From: Omphalotus guepiniiformis
Taxonomy: Eukaryota > Basidiomycota > Agaricomycetes > Agaricales > Omphalotaceae
Length of the DNA stretch: 43,551 bases
Reading direction: 5' to 3'
Assembly (NCBI GenBank): GCA_028554645.1
Contig: JAQOOI010000005.1
Location: 1 to 43,551, forward strand
In this document: positions 31,725-43,333 of the stretch, in pieces
How the letters are laid out: each line of letters opens with the position of its first letter
Position numbering within the stretch: position 1 is the stretch's first letter
Program-made: the position numbers and the translations under genes
Notes under the pieces: generated by a model
What the model saw: the letters and a program-made list of their open reading frames with translations, nothing else
Told to the model about the DNA's origin: nothing
Databases searched by the model: none

Positions 31725-34066
31725 GGATTGTGGTTGCGTGGATGCATGACCTACAACCCGAGTGGCGAATATATACAGAAGGTGAACCAGGGGCGAACAA
31801 AGCATTATTGGTGCTTATCTAAGCTCCAAGTCAAAGCGGGAAGCACAAACTGTCCCCCAATCGGCGCCACGCTGTCCAGGTTCGAATCGAAACCCGAGCG
31901 GCGAAGAAAAGCGAAGAAAGTCATGCCAAATACGCGATATTCCATGACCGATTTTTCATTACACACATCTACGATCTGATGTTACAGAAATAATTCTAGA
32001 CCATCGAACATTGAAGGATGAGCCAGTATATTATCAGCGATCTCGCAACATTTTGCTATAGACTTGTGTTCATAGAGTATAAGTACTATTGTTCTTGTAG
32101 GACATTCAAGTCACCATCGAAAGCGTTACTTTGAGCTCCGTGGTCCGGGAAGCTAATCCTGTCGTAGACATGCGTAAGAACGATGTGAGGTTAGGTGCTC
32201 TAAGGCAAGAACTTACTCGGTGTTGCGTCAAAAAGCCTTTCAGTACTGAAATCTATCAGATTGAAGTAAATATGGAATGTTCAAGCATTGGAAACTGAAC
32301 ATAAAGGATTAGAGTCACCCCAGACTGCTAGTTAAGACATGAAACATACTTGTACTCACAAGACCTAAGTGTAGTGTTTGCTACAGTACTGAATCTGGTA
32401 CTAAGCAACTGTGACCAATGGGTTATACAAAGAGATACTAGTTATGCCTCTCCAGATGTGTTGGAATTCCAATGTTCCATACCAGATTGAGTTGGTCAGA
32501 CCCACCCTCTAATAACTAGAGACTCTACCAAGTGTTGTTGACTGTAATCCAAGGGGTTGATGGATTTTCACTTCAATTGATCAACTATCTAAGTCCTTTG
32601 GACTGATCAAAAGTTCCAGCTGGTCTTGCTAACTAAGTTGGCACTATAAGATTGAATGCTGAGAATATGGGCAATCTTGAAGATTGTATTACCAGAGAAA
32701 TATTGTACATTGAGTACTATGTGGATATAATGTCACTGAGATGAAATGCCAATCTGTGTAATAATGGAAGTAGATTCAAAAGTTACATCTGCACAAATGA
32801 GTTAGATACTCAATACTCATGCTGGAAGGAGTTAGATACTGAAAATGAGTATCTCTCTGGATCTGAGTATCTCTCTGAAATTCAGTAACCCTCTGAACTT
32901 GATGAAAGACAAAGGCACTCTAATTGGAGGTCTTAGACGAAACTATGGGATAGAATACTGTCCTAGGAGAAGCTGGGAGCTATCCTAAACAAGAAATGTA
33001 ACCTGAGTACAAATCTGACCAAAAAGAGATGTATAGGGGTAAAACTTGAAATAAACAGTTACTGTACCTTACTGTGGCTGATAGAAACGATGAAGCATGG
33101 TCTAGATAAGCTCTAGAGCTTCTACACAACTCCTAATGCTGCCCTAGTAGAGGAGGATGTGCCAATTTTGGAGAAACTTATAGGGGACCAGATTTGCAAT
33201 GCACTGAGGAGAATGTCACCTGTCAGGATACTGGTTGCTATTTACAGGTTCTGGACCTTTATTTAGGTACCCTGGGTACGCCCTAACACACCTAGAACGC
33301 GGACAAAGCGATATATTTCTGTTTTTATACCAATCTATACCCAAAGTTCCTACATTTTGACTATCTAACTGGAAAATTACCTAGAAAACTACCTAAAAAG
33401 AATCCAATCTCTGCTCAATTGATACTTACTTACTTTTGACTCATTTACTGTTCAGATTACTCTTTTAATTTCGAGATATATGTTTGATTTTATGATTTAG
33501 TATATATAGCTTACAGAGTATCTATTTAGATTTTCTTAAGCAAGTACTGCCCAAAGCTCCAAGCCAAAGCAGGAAACCCTTCTTAGACGAAATATAGCCT
33601 GGCTCTTTAGAGTTCAGTTCGAGAAATATCCAGTTGTGAAAACTTCTGTAAAGTCCCTTGTGGCAGATAAATTGAAAGAGATACTGAATCTTTGCTGAAA
33701 CTGCTGTTCTGTCTGTGCTGAATCTGCCTGCTGAAACTGTCTGTGCTGCATCTGAAACTGTTCCCTGCATTGTCTGACCATTGGATCGAGTTTAAACATC
33801 GAGATTGATTGTCCTGAATCCCTCCTGAACCCTGAAAACCACCCTTACCTTCTGTCTGAATCTTGTGTTTTGAGATACCCTCTGCCATTTTTCACCCAGA
33901 TTGAGATAAAGACATCTGTAACCCTGCAGATTTGAAGTTCAATTGTTGCGTCTAACTGTGCGGAATCTCTGACAACGCCAGTCACACCTCACCCTACATC
34001 ATTTTGATTTGAGTTGGATTGTGCTCATTTGAGTATCTCTCTCGTTCATTTCATAGTCACTACATC
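31725..34066. other. AT-rich gene-free region, probably including the 5' LTR of the Gypsy element
   Basis: About 2.3 kb with no supportable gene. The first ~250 bp is the upstream region of the 553-aa gene. From about 32,000 the sequence becomes AT-rich and holds repeated AGTTAGATACT and GAGTATCTCTCT words (32800-32870, 34031) also found inside the neighbouring element. A 13-nt palindrome GTACCCTGGGTAC lies at 33267-33279. If the primer-binding site at 34067 is right, the 5' LTR ends near 34064 (TCACTACA). Its start cannot be fixed because the 3' LTR is cut by the window edge. A Gln-rich minus-strand frame at 33614-33799 has no other support. Confidence 0.45.
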
Positions 34067-34084
34067 TGGAGCCCACCGCGAGGG
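34067..34084 (+). other. Probable primer-binding site of the Gypsy element
   Basis: TGGAGCCCACCGCGAGGG begins two bases after TCACTACA, a fitting LTR end. TGG plus a GC-rich stretch is what a tRNA 3' end (…CCA) would pair with. The matching tRNA was not identified, and the LTR end itself is inferred. A ~490-bp untranslated leader (34085-34573) follows before the first gag ATG. Confidence 0.5.
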
Positions 34085-34573
34085 GTGGCTTTAGACTTGA
34101 TAATTGAACTATCTGTGTATTTACACGTGTCTGGAAATAAATCTGGACTTTTTCTGTGTTGAACTTTGCCCTGTTCCTCACTTAGCAACAATTTCCTTGA
34201 AGTTGTTGAACCATCTATAAGTTTTATAACTTAGAGTTTGCTTGTCAAAATTAGCAGCTCACAGAGAAACACACGTCCTAGAAAGACTAAGAATTCTGAG
34301 AGAGCTGGAACAGAAGAATTGTCACTGAACCAGTCATCCAGAAGGAAAAGTTCCAAAGGAAAAGAGAAAGAAGTCATACCTGAACCAGATTCAAGTTCCC
34401 TTTCGTCTCTTTCGTCCCTAAGTACGATTCCTGAACGGAATACACCTCCAGATTTATCTGAACTCTCAGCTAGATACAAGAAAAATAAGAGGAACTTTGT
34501 TAACAGTCCTCAATATTTTGCCTTGACACATAAAAGAATCCCTGTTAAAATAATAAGGAACCCGAGAAACAAT

Positions 34574-36137
34574 ATGTCTACTCATGACAATGCTACTGGG
34601 AATGAAGCTCCCCAACAACAAGGACCTACCCAAGGACCTGTTGAGATGGAAGAGATCTTCATTTTTGGAAATGCAACAGGAATGCAGATTCCTGTTCCTG
34701 CTGCTAAAGAGTTGCAGAATGAGAAACTACCTAAAGTCTCTAAGCAGGCCCCCATCTTTGATAAGAAACATCCATCTGAACTAGTTGCATGGTTGGCAGA
34801 GCTGGAAGGCATCTTTGTGTCAACCGGAACTAAAACAGATGCGGCTAAAGTGATGTTGGCACTCAGATACATGGAGTTCCATACCCGTGAAGAGTTTCAA
34901 CGGCTTCAAGCTGTTAAAGATTTGGATTGGGATGCTTTCAAAGAGGCATTAATGAAAAATTTCCCTGAATCTGCAGATAGAGGACTGGGATCTAGACAAA
35001 GATTGTATGCTATCATTGATGCATATAAGCTCATAGTGCTTGGTGCTATTCAGAAACTGATGGCATTTAAAAGAGAGTATGAGATTGAGTATGAGAAACT
35101 ATCTTCTGGTACTACACCTGTAGTATCAAACTCAGAAGCTGTAGCTGGTTTCTTGAGTGCACTAGATGAACCCTTCAGAAGGAAACTTCTGGACCGCTTA
35201 GAAAACAAAGTGATCAATGGCCACTTACAAGTTCAGAGAGAGGATGACCCTTTTACTCTGAAAGATGTAATGTCTGAGGCTGAAAAACTCTGTTCTGTAA
35301 AAAGAGCAGGGGGATACAACTTTGGTTTATTCTTGAATGGTCCAAATCTGGCAGAAGGATACTCTAGGATACTCCCAACAACTGAGCAGAATGCTACAAG
35401 GAAGTTATATGATCCTTACCAAGTAGCATCTACTGTGAAGTCAGAACCAGATCAGTGGGCAATGAAATTGTCTGCAACAGTGGATAGTCACCAGAACCAG
35501 TTTAACCAGATTAGACAAGCCCAGGAAAACGAATCTGGCAGCTCTTGCAAAGCTATCTGAGACAGTTGCTAACTTGGCAAAAATGACCCAAGCAACTTCT
35601 AGCTCAGTTAGGATGAACATGAATGCTCCAAATTCCCAATCTGGACCTGGAATGAACTCTAATGGACACAATAGTGTACAAAGATCGTCCCAGATGTCAT
35701 CTGTGAATAACAATACTCATGCTGACTCCAATTGCTATATGTGTGATGAGCCTGGACATAGATCTATGGACTGTCCACATCAACTTAGATTTATCAGGTT
35801 GGGGTGGATGATCAAAAATAGTGCTGGTAAATGGGCATTGAAAGATGGAGTATATTGGCCAAGAGCTGATCCATCTGATACTCGGTCTAAGAAAGAGAAG
35901 ATTGAGGAAATTGCCAAAAGACATGGATGGGAACAACCTCCCCCTCATGTTGACCAGAACTTGTATGCTTTTGAAGATGAGGATTCTGCTATAGCAGGTC
36001 CCTCTCAAAGTAGTTCATTAGATGCTATCAACAGCCTTGTTGCTCAATTCAGTCAGGTTTGCAATACTTTGCAGAATCTGGCACCAGCAGCTAAATCTGA
36101 AACTAAGCAGATTTTGAAACGAGAAAAACAACTCTGA
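34574..36137 (+). pseudogene. gag of the Gypsy element (one frameshift)
   Basis: From the ATG at 34574: an N-terminal part with PIFDKKHPSELVAWLAELEG, EEFQRLQAVKDLDWDAFKEA and SRQRLYAIIDAY, the capsid-like region. At about 35528-35535 one extra base shifts the frame; the other frame continues AALAKLSETVANLAKMTQAT into the CCHC zinc knuckle CYMCDEPGHRSMDC (~35734). It ends at TGA 36135-36137, beyond which the same frame stays open, so that stop may itself be a CGA-to-TGA change. Gag would package RNA; this copy cannot make full-length product without frame correction. Confidence 0.8.
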
Positions 36138-36158
36138 GTCGAAAAACTAGAGTTTCCA

Positions 36159-37556
36159 ATGAAGGAGATTGGTGAAGAAGCTGTATATACTCAGAATCCT
36201 TCTCACAAAACAGGTCAATCTCCTGAGGAAAATAAACTTGTAAAGAAAAAGAGAGTTGAAGTGTTACTACCTACACTAAGACCATCTGAAAGGGAGAAAT
36301 ACAGACCCCCTGCTATGAGAAGAGAGCCCGTTCGTTTTGAACTACCCGTTGATTCTGACACTGAGGAGATTGAATCTCCCTCTGAAAATAACAACGATGT
36401 TGCACGGAGAGTATCTAACCGTCCGTTTGATCATGTAAAGGCAATAGATAGGCCACCTATACCAAAGGGAATGCCTGTAGGAAGCCAGAACAAGGCAAAT
36501 GAGACTGAAGGAGCTCAATCTGGAACTAAAGATGGAATGAGTAATGATACAAGGAATGCTATTGTATACACAAAGCCTCCGCGTAAATCTGAGCCCGATT
36601 TCAAGCTTAGAAACTCACTATTCAAACCGGGTCTAGCAGAAGAAATTGCAGACAAAATCTTTAGATCTGAGATAGATATAAGTAGTGGGGACCTCATTGC
36701 TATATCTCCGGCACTTCAGAAGATTATGCAGAGAAAATTGAAGAACAACAGGGTGTATAAGCGTCCTGTAAAGGCTTTTGTTCATGAAGTAAGGGATGAA
36801 GATGATCCTGATGGTATTCTACCAGAAGAAGATGTCAATCTGGTACAGGCAAATTATATGGTCTTTATTGAAGATATGGCCTATGAAAGGGAAGATGTGT
36901 TTATTGTCCTAGATGAAGACACAGATGACCTTAAGAAAGGCTCAGTGGTACACAAGGATGTTGTGGACCAGTATCAGAAAGATGTACCTCCAGAGGAGAG
37001 GAACAAGATCATTATAGTAGCCAGCCAGACTGACAGTCTAAAGGCAATCTACCCAAAGATTAATCACTCTGATCAACAAGTTGAGACAGTAGTTGATAGT
37101 GGTTCTCAAATCGTGTCCATGGATACAAGAGTAGCTATTGGACTTGGTTTAAGATGGGACCCAGAGACTGTGATCCATATGCAAAGTGCAAATGGTCAAT
37201 TACAGGCTACTAGGGGACTAGCAAGAAATGTACCATTTACCTTTGGAGAAATAACTATCTATATGCAGATTCACATAATAGATAAAGTGCCTTATGATGT
37301 TCTTTTGGGAAGACCATTTGATGTGTTAACAAGCAGTGTAGTCAGAAACTTTGAAACTGGAGAACAAGAGATCACCATTACAGATCCAAACAGTGGAATG
37401 AAGTGTACAATGGGAACATATGACAGAGGTAGAGGAATCAAGGTTAAACCTATTCCTGGTGAACCAAAGCTTGTCCCTGAAACACAGAAATCTGCGAGTG
37501 TCCCTGTGAAAAATGAGGGAGACTCTCAAAATTTTCATCGGACCTCAATGAACTGA
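36159..37556 (+). pseudogene. Protease-containing frame of the Gypsy element
   Basis: 465 codons open. Most of the first half is charged linker; the protease lies near codons 310-410, with VVDSGSQIVSMDT (catalytic Asp codon at about 37095) and the C-terminal YDVLLGRPFDVL flap/closing motif of retropepsins. The preceding gag frame and this frame are the same apart from the TGA at 36135. The frame closes at 37554-37556, and translation would have to move to -1 to enter the reverse-transcriptase part. The linkers are Lys/Glu rich and presumably processed. Confidence 0.75.
37529..37535 (+). promoter_or_regulatory. Candidate -1 ribosomal frameshift heptamer
   Basis: In the protease frame the codons CAA AAT TTT give A AAT TTT, which fits the X XXY YYZ slippery pattern. 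A -1 slip here leads straight into the frame that continues to reverse transcriptase (SSDLNELIRDQGEVAV). The zero-frame stop follows 18 nt later. It may equally be a mutational frame break, since several others occur downstream. Confidence 0.4.
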
Positions 37557-37559
37557 TAA

Positions 37560-39186
37560 GAGATCAGGGAGAGGTAGCTGTTTGTATTGAAATGGATGAA
37601 GATGGCAATGCCACAATTGCTGGATATAAGCTGCCAGACAATGAATTGTTTTCAGAACCTGAAAAGGCTGAGGCATTTGTGTTTGCAGCTGAATCCATCA
37701 TAAGAGAAAACGATATAGCGGCTGCAGATTCGGTTAGATCGTATTTAAATCGGTCTGTAGACTCAGAAAAGAAACAAGTGTTCTGTACCTGGCGAGAAAA
37801 TTTAAATTTGAGTTCAAAAGAGCACTTAGATACTCAGAATCCGGACTTAGATACTTGCACGGTACTTAATCACACTTCGGAACCTGCATCTGGAACTGAA
37901 AAGAGGATGAATAAGGGTAAAAGGTCAAAAGAGAACCGAAACCAGTCCAATCTTCAAGACCCAGATGGAGTAGAGATAAGAATGGCAACAAAATGGCCAG
38001 ATTGGTGACTGTTTTGGCTTCTAGAAAGTACAAACCAGTTGCTATTAAGGTCAAACCTGTTAAAGCTACCTTACCTGCGGAGTTCCGGATTGAAAGAAAA
38101 ATAATTGGAGATCCGTTAAAAGATATGCCTGAGTTACCTACTCATCCTCCAGATTTCACTCCTGGTGAGAGGTACTCTCAAGAAAGAAAAGAAATTGTAG
38201 ACAAGAATCATAATGAAGGATTCTTATGGCCTGAAGAGCTGAAGCTTGTACACCATCTTATGAAAGTCCAAGAGAAAGCATTTGCATGGGAAGCATCTGA
38301 AGGAGGAACCTTTAATACAGAGTTCTTTCCTCCAGTAAAGTTTTCCAGTGTTACCACACACCCCTTGGGTAGAAAGGAATATTCCTATACCTCCAGGGAT
38401 CTATGATCAAGTGTGTAAAATGATTAAGGACAAAATAGATGCTGGTGTATATGAGCCTTCTAGTTCATCCTATAGATCCAGATGGTTCTGTGTCTTAAAG
38501 AAAGATGGAAAAAGCTTAAGATTGGTCCATAGTTTAGAACCACTCAATAAAGTGACTATTCAACATTCAGGAATTCCTCCTGCAACTGCAGATATAGCTA
38601 GAAGCTTCTCTGGAAGAGCATGTTTGGGTTTACTGGATATCTTTGTTGGGTATGATGAGAGGCTGGTTGATGAAAGTTCAAGAGATCTTACAACCTTCCA
38701 AACACCTTTTGGCCCACATAGATTAGTGAAGTTACCTATGGGTTGGACAAACTCTGTCCCTATCTATCATGATGATGTTACATATATCTTCAGAGATGAA
38801 ATTCCACATGTAACTAAACCTTACATTGACGATGTACCAGTAAAAGGGCCTGTCAGCAGATATGAAACTGCAGATGGAGGTTATGAAACTATCCCTGAAA
38901 ATTCTGGCATCAGAAGATTTGTGTGGGAGCATCTGCAGAATATGAACAGAATTGTGCAAAGAATGAAACATGCTGGTGGTACCTTTGCAGGGACCAAAGC
39001 TTTCATCTGTGTAGCTGAAGGTGATGTTGTTGGACATCATGTCAGTTATGAAGGAGAAAAGCCAGTTGAAAGGTTAGCTGAAGTTGTTCTGACTTGTGAT
39101 GCATCAAAATGGTCTGAGAAGAAAGATATCCGGTCATTTTTTGGCACTGCTGGTCAGATGAGAATGTTCATAAAGGATTATGCCCA
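37560..39186 (+). pseudogene. Reverse transcriptase region of pol (frameshifted)
   Basis: Reverse-transcriptase blocks in order: PHTPWVERNIPIPPGIYDQV, KIDAGVYEPSSSSYRSRWFC, VLKKDGKSLRLVHSLEPLNK, TTFQTPFGPHRLVKLPMGWT and the catalytic PYIDDVPVKG (YIDD at 38822-38833), then GIRRFVWEHLQNMNRIVQRM. Frame changes occur near 37990 and at 38341-38344, where a run of four T appears one base too long. The catalytic core downstream of 38350 is a single open frame. The domain would copy the element RNA into DNA if the frame were continuous. Confidence 0.8.
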
Positions 39187-39709
39187 AGAAAGCAAAACCT
39201 TTGACAATCTTAACTGGAGATGTGCCTTTTCAAATGGGTCCTGCAGAACTGGAAGCTGTAGAAATGATTAAAGATGGGATTAGGAATGCTCCAGCACTCC
39301 GTCCTATTGACTATGATTTAAGTACTGGAATCACCCTTTCAGTAGATACTTCCTGGATGGCAGTAGGTTTCCAACTATATCAGAGAGACCCTGCAGATTC
39401 AAAGAAAAAGTTCTACAACTGGATGGGTTCCATTACTTTAAATGAAAGAGAAGCAAGGTTTTCTCAACCCAAGAGAGAACTATATGGCTTGATGTTGGCC
39501 TTACAACAAACATACTACCAGACATATGGATGTAGGGATCTTACTGTGGAAACAGATGCAAGCTATATTAAAGGAATGCTTGACAAACCCAGTAGTGGTC
39601 CCAATGCAACTATAAACAGATGGATTGAAGAAATAAGGAAGTTCCACTTCACCTTGGTACACATCAAGGGCACTGAACATAAGGGACCAGATGGGACTAT
39701 CTAGACCAC
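39187..39709 (+). pseudogene. RNase H region of pol (frameshifted at both ends)
   Basis: After a one-base frame change near 39184-39192 the frame carries KPLTILTGDVPFQMGP and then the Ty3/Gypsy RNase H pattern: TLSVDTSWMAVGFQLYQ (first Asp), REARFSQPKRELYGLMLALQ (Glu), LTVETDASYIKGML (Asp) and HIKGTEHKGPDG. A further one-base change at about 39692-39697 is needed to continue into GLSRPPRGTIP, the usual end of this domain. Confidence 0.75.
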
Positions 39710-41556
39710 CTAGAGGAACCATACCAACTGAAAGAGCGGCATCTAGAGATCCGGATTCATTTGTTGATGAAGATGATGGTCTGCCGGTGAAATTCAGAAT
39801 GGGAGATGGTGAATCTGAGGTACCCTTTGATTTTGAAGCCTTTAAAGATGAAATAGATACTCGAGGTGGTTACTTGCAGGAAGTTGCAAAGTCGATAGAC
39901 GACTTTGAAGACGATTTGCAAGAAGCTCTTGAAGAAGAACGTCACTTGAACTCCATTAGAGAGCTGTTAGCAATTCAACATCCAGTATCTAACTCGATGT
40001 TGCAGTTTGCACAGACCTTGGTTATACCTGAAGGAGGTACTGAATGGAAACATTGAACACCCATATAGAGAGGATCACAGATCTGCATCTACAAAGGAAC
40101 TGGATGAACAACTAGACCTAATCAAAGATTGGTACCTGCAGGGCAATCAGCCTCTAGCTCACCTAGGTGAGACTGCTATGAAAAAGTTCATTTCCAGGGC
40201 TGTAAAGTTCTTTGTAGACAGAGATGGTAGACTCTATAGAAGGAATGATGATACAGGAGGCCAGCATAGACTGGTGTGCCTAAAGAGAAAAGGATGTACA
40301 TGATGCATGCTGCTCATGACCATCTGGGACATAAAGGAATGTTTGCAACAAAAGCTCTCATAGAGAAGCGTTTTTGGTGGCCAGATTTGAATGGAGATGT
40401 CAATTGGTTTGTCAAATCCTGCCAAATCTGCCAGAACCGAAAATTAGAATTGTTGAAGGTTCCCCTACTCTTACACACACTCCCTCCCTGTTTCAGAAGA
40501 TTCATGTAGATGTGTTCAAAGTATCACCTCCAAGTAATGGTTGCAAGGATGTTGTACATGGCAGATGTGCACTCTCATCCTGGTCTGAAGGAAGAGCCTT
40601 AAGATCTGACAATGCTAGATCATTGGGAGAATGGTTCTTTGATGATATTATATGCAGATGGGGATGTCCGGATGAAGTAGTAACTGATAATGCACCCCAG
40701 ATGCGAGCTATGCTTAAATGGCTAGAAGATAAATATGGAATTAAAGGAATTACTATATCTCCTTACAATTCCCAAGCAAATGGCAAGATTGAGAGAGCCC
40801 ACTTTGACATTAGAAACTGCCTTGGCAAAAGCTACAGGTGGAGATCTAAAGAGATGGTGGTGGTTTCTCAAACATGTCTTCTGGGCAGATAGAATTACAG
40901 CTAGAAAAGGACTTGGATGTTCACCATACTTCCTTGTTACTGGAGCTGAACCTATCCTACCCTTGGATATTGTTGAATCTACATGGTTAGTAAAACTTCC
41001 AGATAGAATCTTGACATATGAGGAACTTATTGGCTATAGGGCACAAGCTCTAGCTAAGCATAGAACCCATGTGCAGGAAATGATATCTAGAATTGATACA
41101 ACCAAGAAAGAGACCTCTTAGACAATATGAAGAAGAATACAGAAATGTTATCAGAGACTTGATTTCAAACCTGGTAACACTTATCCAAGTCAGAAATAAA
41201 CAAGTTGAGAAGAACTTGGACAGAAAGATGTATCCTAGGTACCTGGGACCCATGATTGTAATAAGGAGAACCAAAGGGGGATCCTACATTGTGGCCCAGA
41301 TGGATGGTACAGTACTCAGAGAAAAGGTTGCGGCCTTCAGAGTACTACCCCATGTAGCTAGATATGAACCAATTGAACTGCCTGAGAAACATTCATGAAC
41401 TTTATAGACTTGACTAGTGAACAGCTAGAAGAGATGGTCAATGATAACAATGAGTTAGACTCTGAACTTGAGAGAGATTACATCTTTGACAGTATTCCTC
41501 AACTGAGAATTCCTGCTGAAGATGAAGATCTTGATGAGTCCAGTGATGAAGAATGA
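39710..41556 (+). pseudogene. Integrase and C-terminal region of pol (multiply frameshifted)
   Basis: Zinc-binding HHCC segment: HAAHDHLGHKGM and CQICQNRK (about 40312-40440). Catalytic core: Asp in HVDVFKV (codon near 40509), Asp in VVTDNAPQ (40686-40688) and Glu in NGKIERAH (40791-40793); the last two are 35 codons apart in the same frame. GCSPYFLVTGAEPILPLDIV and the GPY-like [19 protein letters not shown] follow, with an acidic tail ending at 41554-41556. Frame changes lie near 40010-40040, 40270-40276, 40435-40450, 40820, 41110 and 41395. No chromodomain is visible after the GPY-like segment. Confidence 0.75.
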
Positions 41557-41842
41557 CAATCTGCAAACGATGCAGATGAAGAAGAACCAGATTGGGACGC
41601 TCCAGTCCAGACCAGGTCTCAATCTTCACAAAATAAATGATAAACACACTACATTTGAACAAAGTAAGAGATAGACACTGAAAAGTGACTACCTAACTGC
41701 AGATGAAAGTAAAAAGTGGGTAACAGTAGTATGCACTACTAAGATAAACATAAAGGGTGTCTGAGGATGTCCTATACGATGTACCAATACCGTGTAAACT
41801 GCCCATAAATGATACTGAGATGTCCAGATGTAACATTTAAAG
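41557..41842. other. Spacer between pol and the antisense gene
   Basis: About 290 bp with no coding pattern; it must hold the 3' end of the antisense gene. The spliced gene and pol therefore face each other tail to tail. Confidence 0.55.
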
Positions 41843-43237
41843 TCAGAGAATGTCTGCAGATGGAAATGCATGGAAAGGAGCTGGATCATCAGCAGTACCT
41901 GGACCAGACTCCAAGGGACTCTGGTTGGCCCTGTAAGACTTCTCCTTCTGTCTTCGGAGCAATTCCAGACGGGAAAACTCCTTGTAGGCGAATCTGTACT
42001 GAGAATGATGATACTGAATGGCATGTTGATGAACACTGAGTTCTGTCTTCAAGAAGTTGGAAATTGATTGAAGAACCTCAGGAGAGAAGTGGTCCAAGTC
42101 CATGAAAGGGAACAGAGCAGTGATACGAGTCACAATCTCTTCTCCACTCTCCCGGAGTTTGCGCTCATCTGCAGGATAATTGAGTTAGAAACTCGAAAAA
42201 CCGCAGATTGGGTGACTACTCACGGTCTGTCTCCTCTCTAAGGTTGACGATTGGGTTCTCAATACGAGGCTTCTTCATGACAATCACCTTGTGGGGCTCA
42301 GGAATAGGTTCATTCTGCAAGAACATTTATGATCAGACATGGAACTACTTGAGCAACTCCAGATGGAACTAAAAACTTACATCTTTGGGTCCAACTGAGG
42401 TGGCCTGTAAGAGTTACCAAGGTACATCAGTCAAGAGAAACGAATAAACAGTTCTGAACATAAATTCTGCTTACCCTTGGAGAAGTGATTACTACTTTGG
42501 AAGACTTATGAACTGTGGTAGTAGTGGAAGAACCTTTGGTCCTTGTCCTTGCTAGAGTCCTTGTTATCCTTATTGGTAGCGTGGATCGACGCAGAAAGCC
42601 CAAGGGAAGGTCATCTGCCATCTGAGAAAAGAAAGACCATGTTGGGATTTGAGTTAGATACTCAGTAACCAAGGAGTTAGATACTTACAGTAACGTCTCC
42701 GTCACCAGTAATGACCTCAATCTCTTCATCGTCATCATCGTCATCCTCAATAAGTTCGGGAGTTTTAGCTGGCTACACACCGATAGGCAGTTAGATACTC
42801 GAAATGAGAGGGATGGTCAAGAAAAATGTACTTTGCGCTTCTTAGACCCACTGAGAGTCTCTCTGCGCTTTGCCAAGTCGTCCCGGAAAGCTTTAATGGC
42901 GGAGAAAGTGTCAGGTTCACCTACAGATGGGAACTTCTTGACTGCATCTGCGACCAGATTGACACCTTTGTCGAACAAAGTGAACGCTTCCTCGGACTTA
43001 GCAACTGCATAGGCAGGCAGAGACTCTTCTGTAATAAGAAATCAAGTTAGATACTGGACCTGGAATCAAAGATTGAACATTTACAAGATGACTAGCAAGG
43101 GCTGTAATAAGCATCCCAAGTAGTTCAGTATCCGCATCTTTGGCCTCCATGGCTCCAGTAGCTCGAGAAAGATATCGCTGCGTTGTGGCAACCCACTCAG
43201 GACGCTCAGGCCAAGTCTTGGGACCTTTAGGGGCCAT
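41843..43237 (-). CDS. Intact seven-exon antisense gene inside the Gypsy element (348 aa, function unknown)
   Basis: Model: complement(join(41843..42168,42224..42314,42381..42404,42475..42621,42689..42772,42832..43028,43060..43237)), 348 aa with every phase closing. It starts MAPKGPKTWPERPEWV, then a helical LLGMLITALASHL and SLPAYAVAKSEEAF...VADAVKKF segment, a basic KRRETLSGSKKRK patch, an Asp/Glu run (EDDDDDDEEIEV), a basic Ser/Thr region, and a helical C-terminus VLQSISNFLKTELSVHQH with YHHSQYRFAYKEF. There is no enzymatic motif; the acidic and basic tracts suggest a nuclear or chromatin-facing protein (inference). I associate similar proteins with agaricomycete Gypsy elements. Intron 1 (43029-43059) is only 31 nt; several other introns carry AGTATCTAACT, which contains a CTAAC branch site. 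Confidence 0.75.
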
Positions 43238-43333
43238 AACTGTAAAATGTAGAGATAGAGAAATGATAAAAGTGGAAGGGTTGTAGAACCAAGTGATAGA
43301 TGGTGCTGAGTCGTTCTGAATCTGCGCTGCACC

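Noticed and set aside
31879..31888. GGTTCGAATC, a tRNA T-loop-like word
   Set aside because: The flanking bases do not pair into a T-stem, and no A box or acceptor stem lies upstream.
33614..33799. Gln-rich minus-strand frame (QFQQADSAQTEQQFQQ)
   Set aside because: Low complexity, no splice partners or start context, and located where the 5' LTR of the Gypsy element is expected.
36135..36137. Stop-codon readthrough between gag and the protease frame
   Set aside because: The TGA is in frame with the protease, but gag already has a frameshift upstream and the copy is generally decayed, so a simple CGA-to-TGA mutation is at least as likely.
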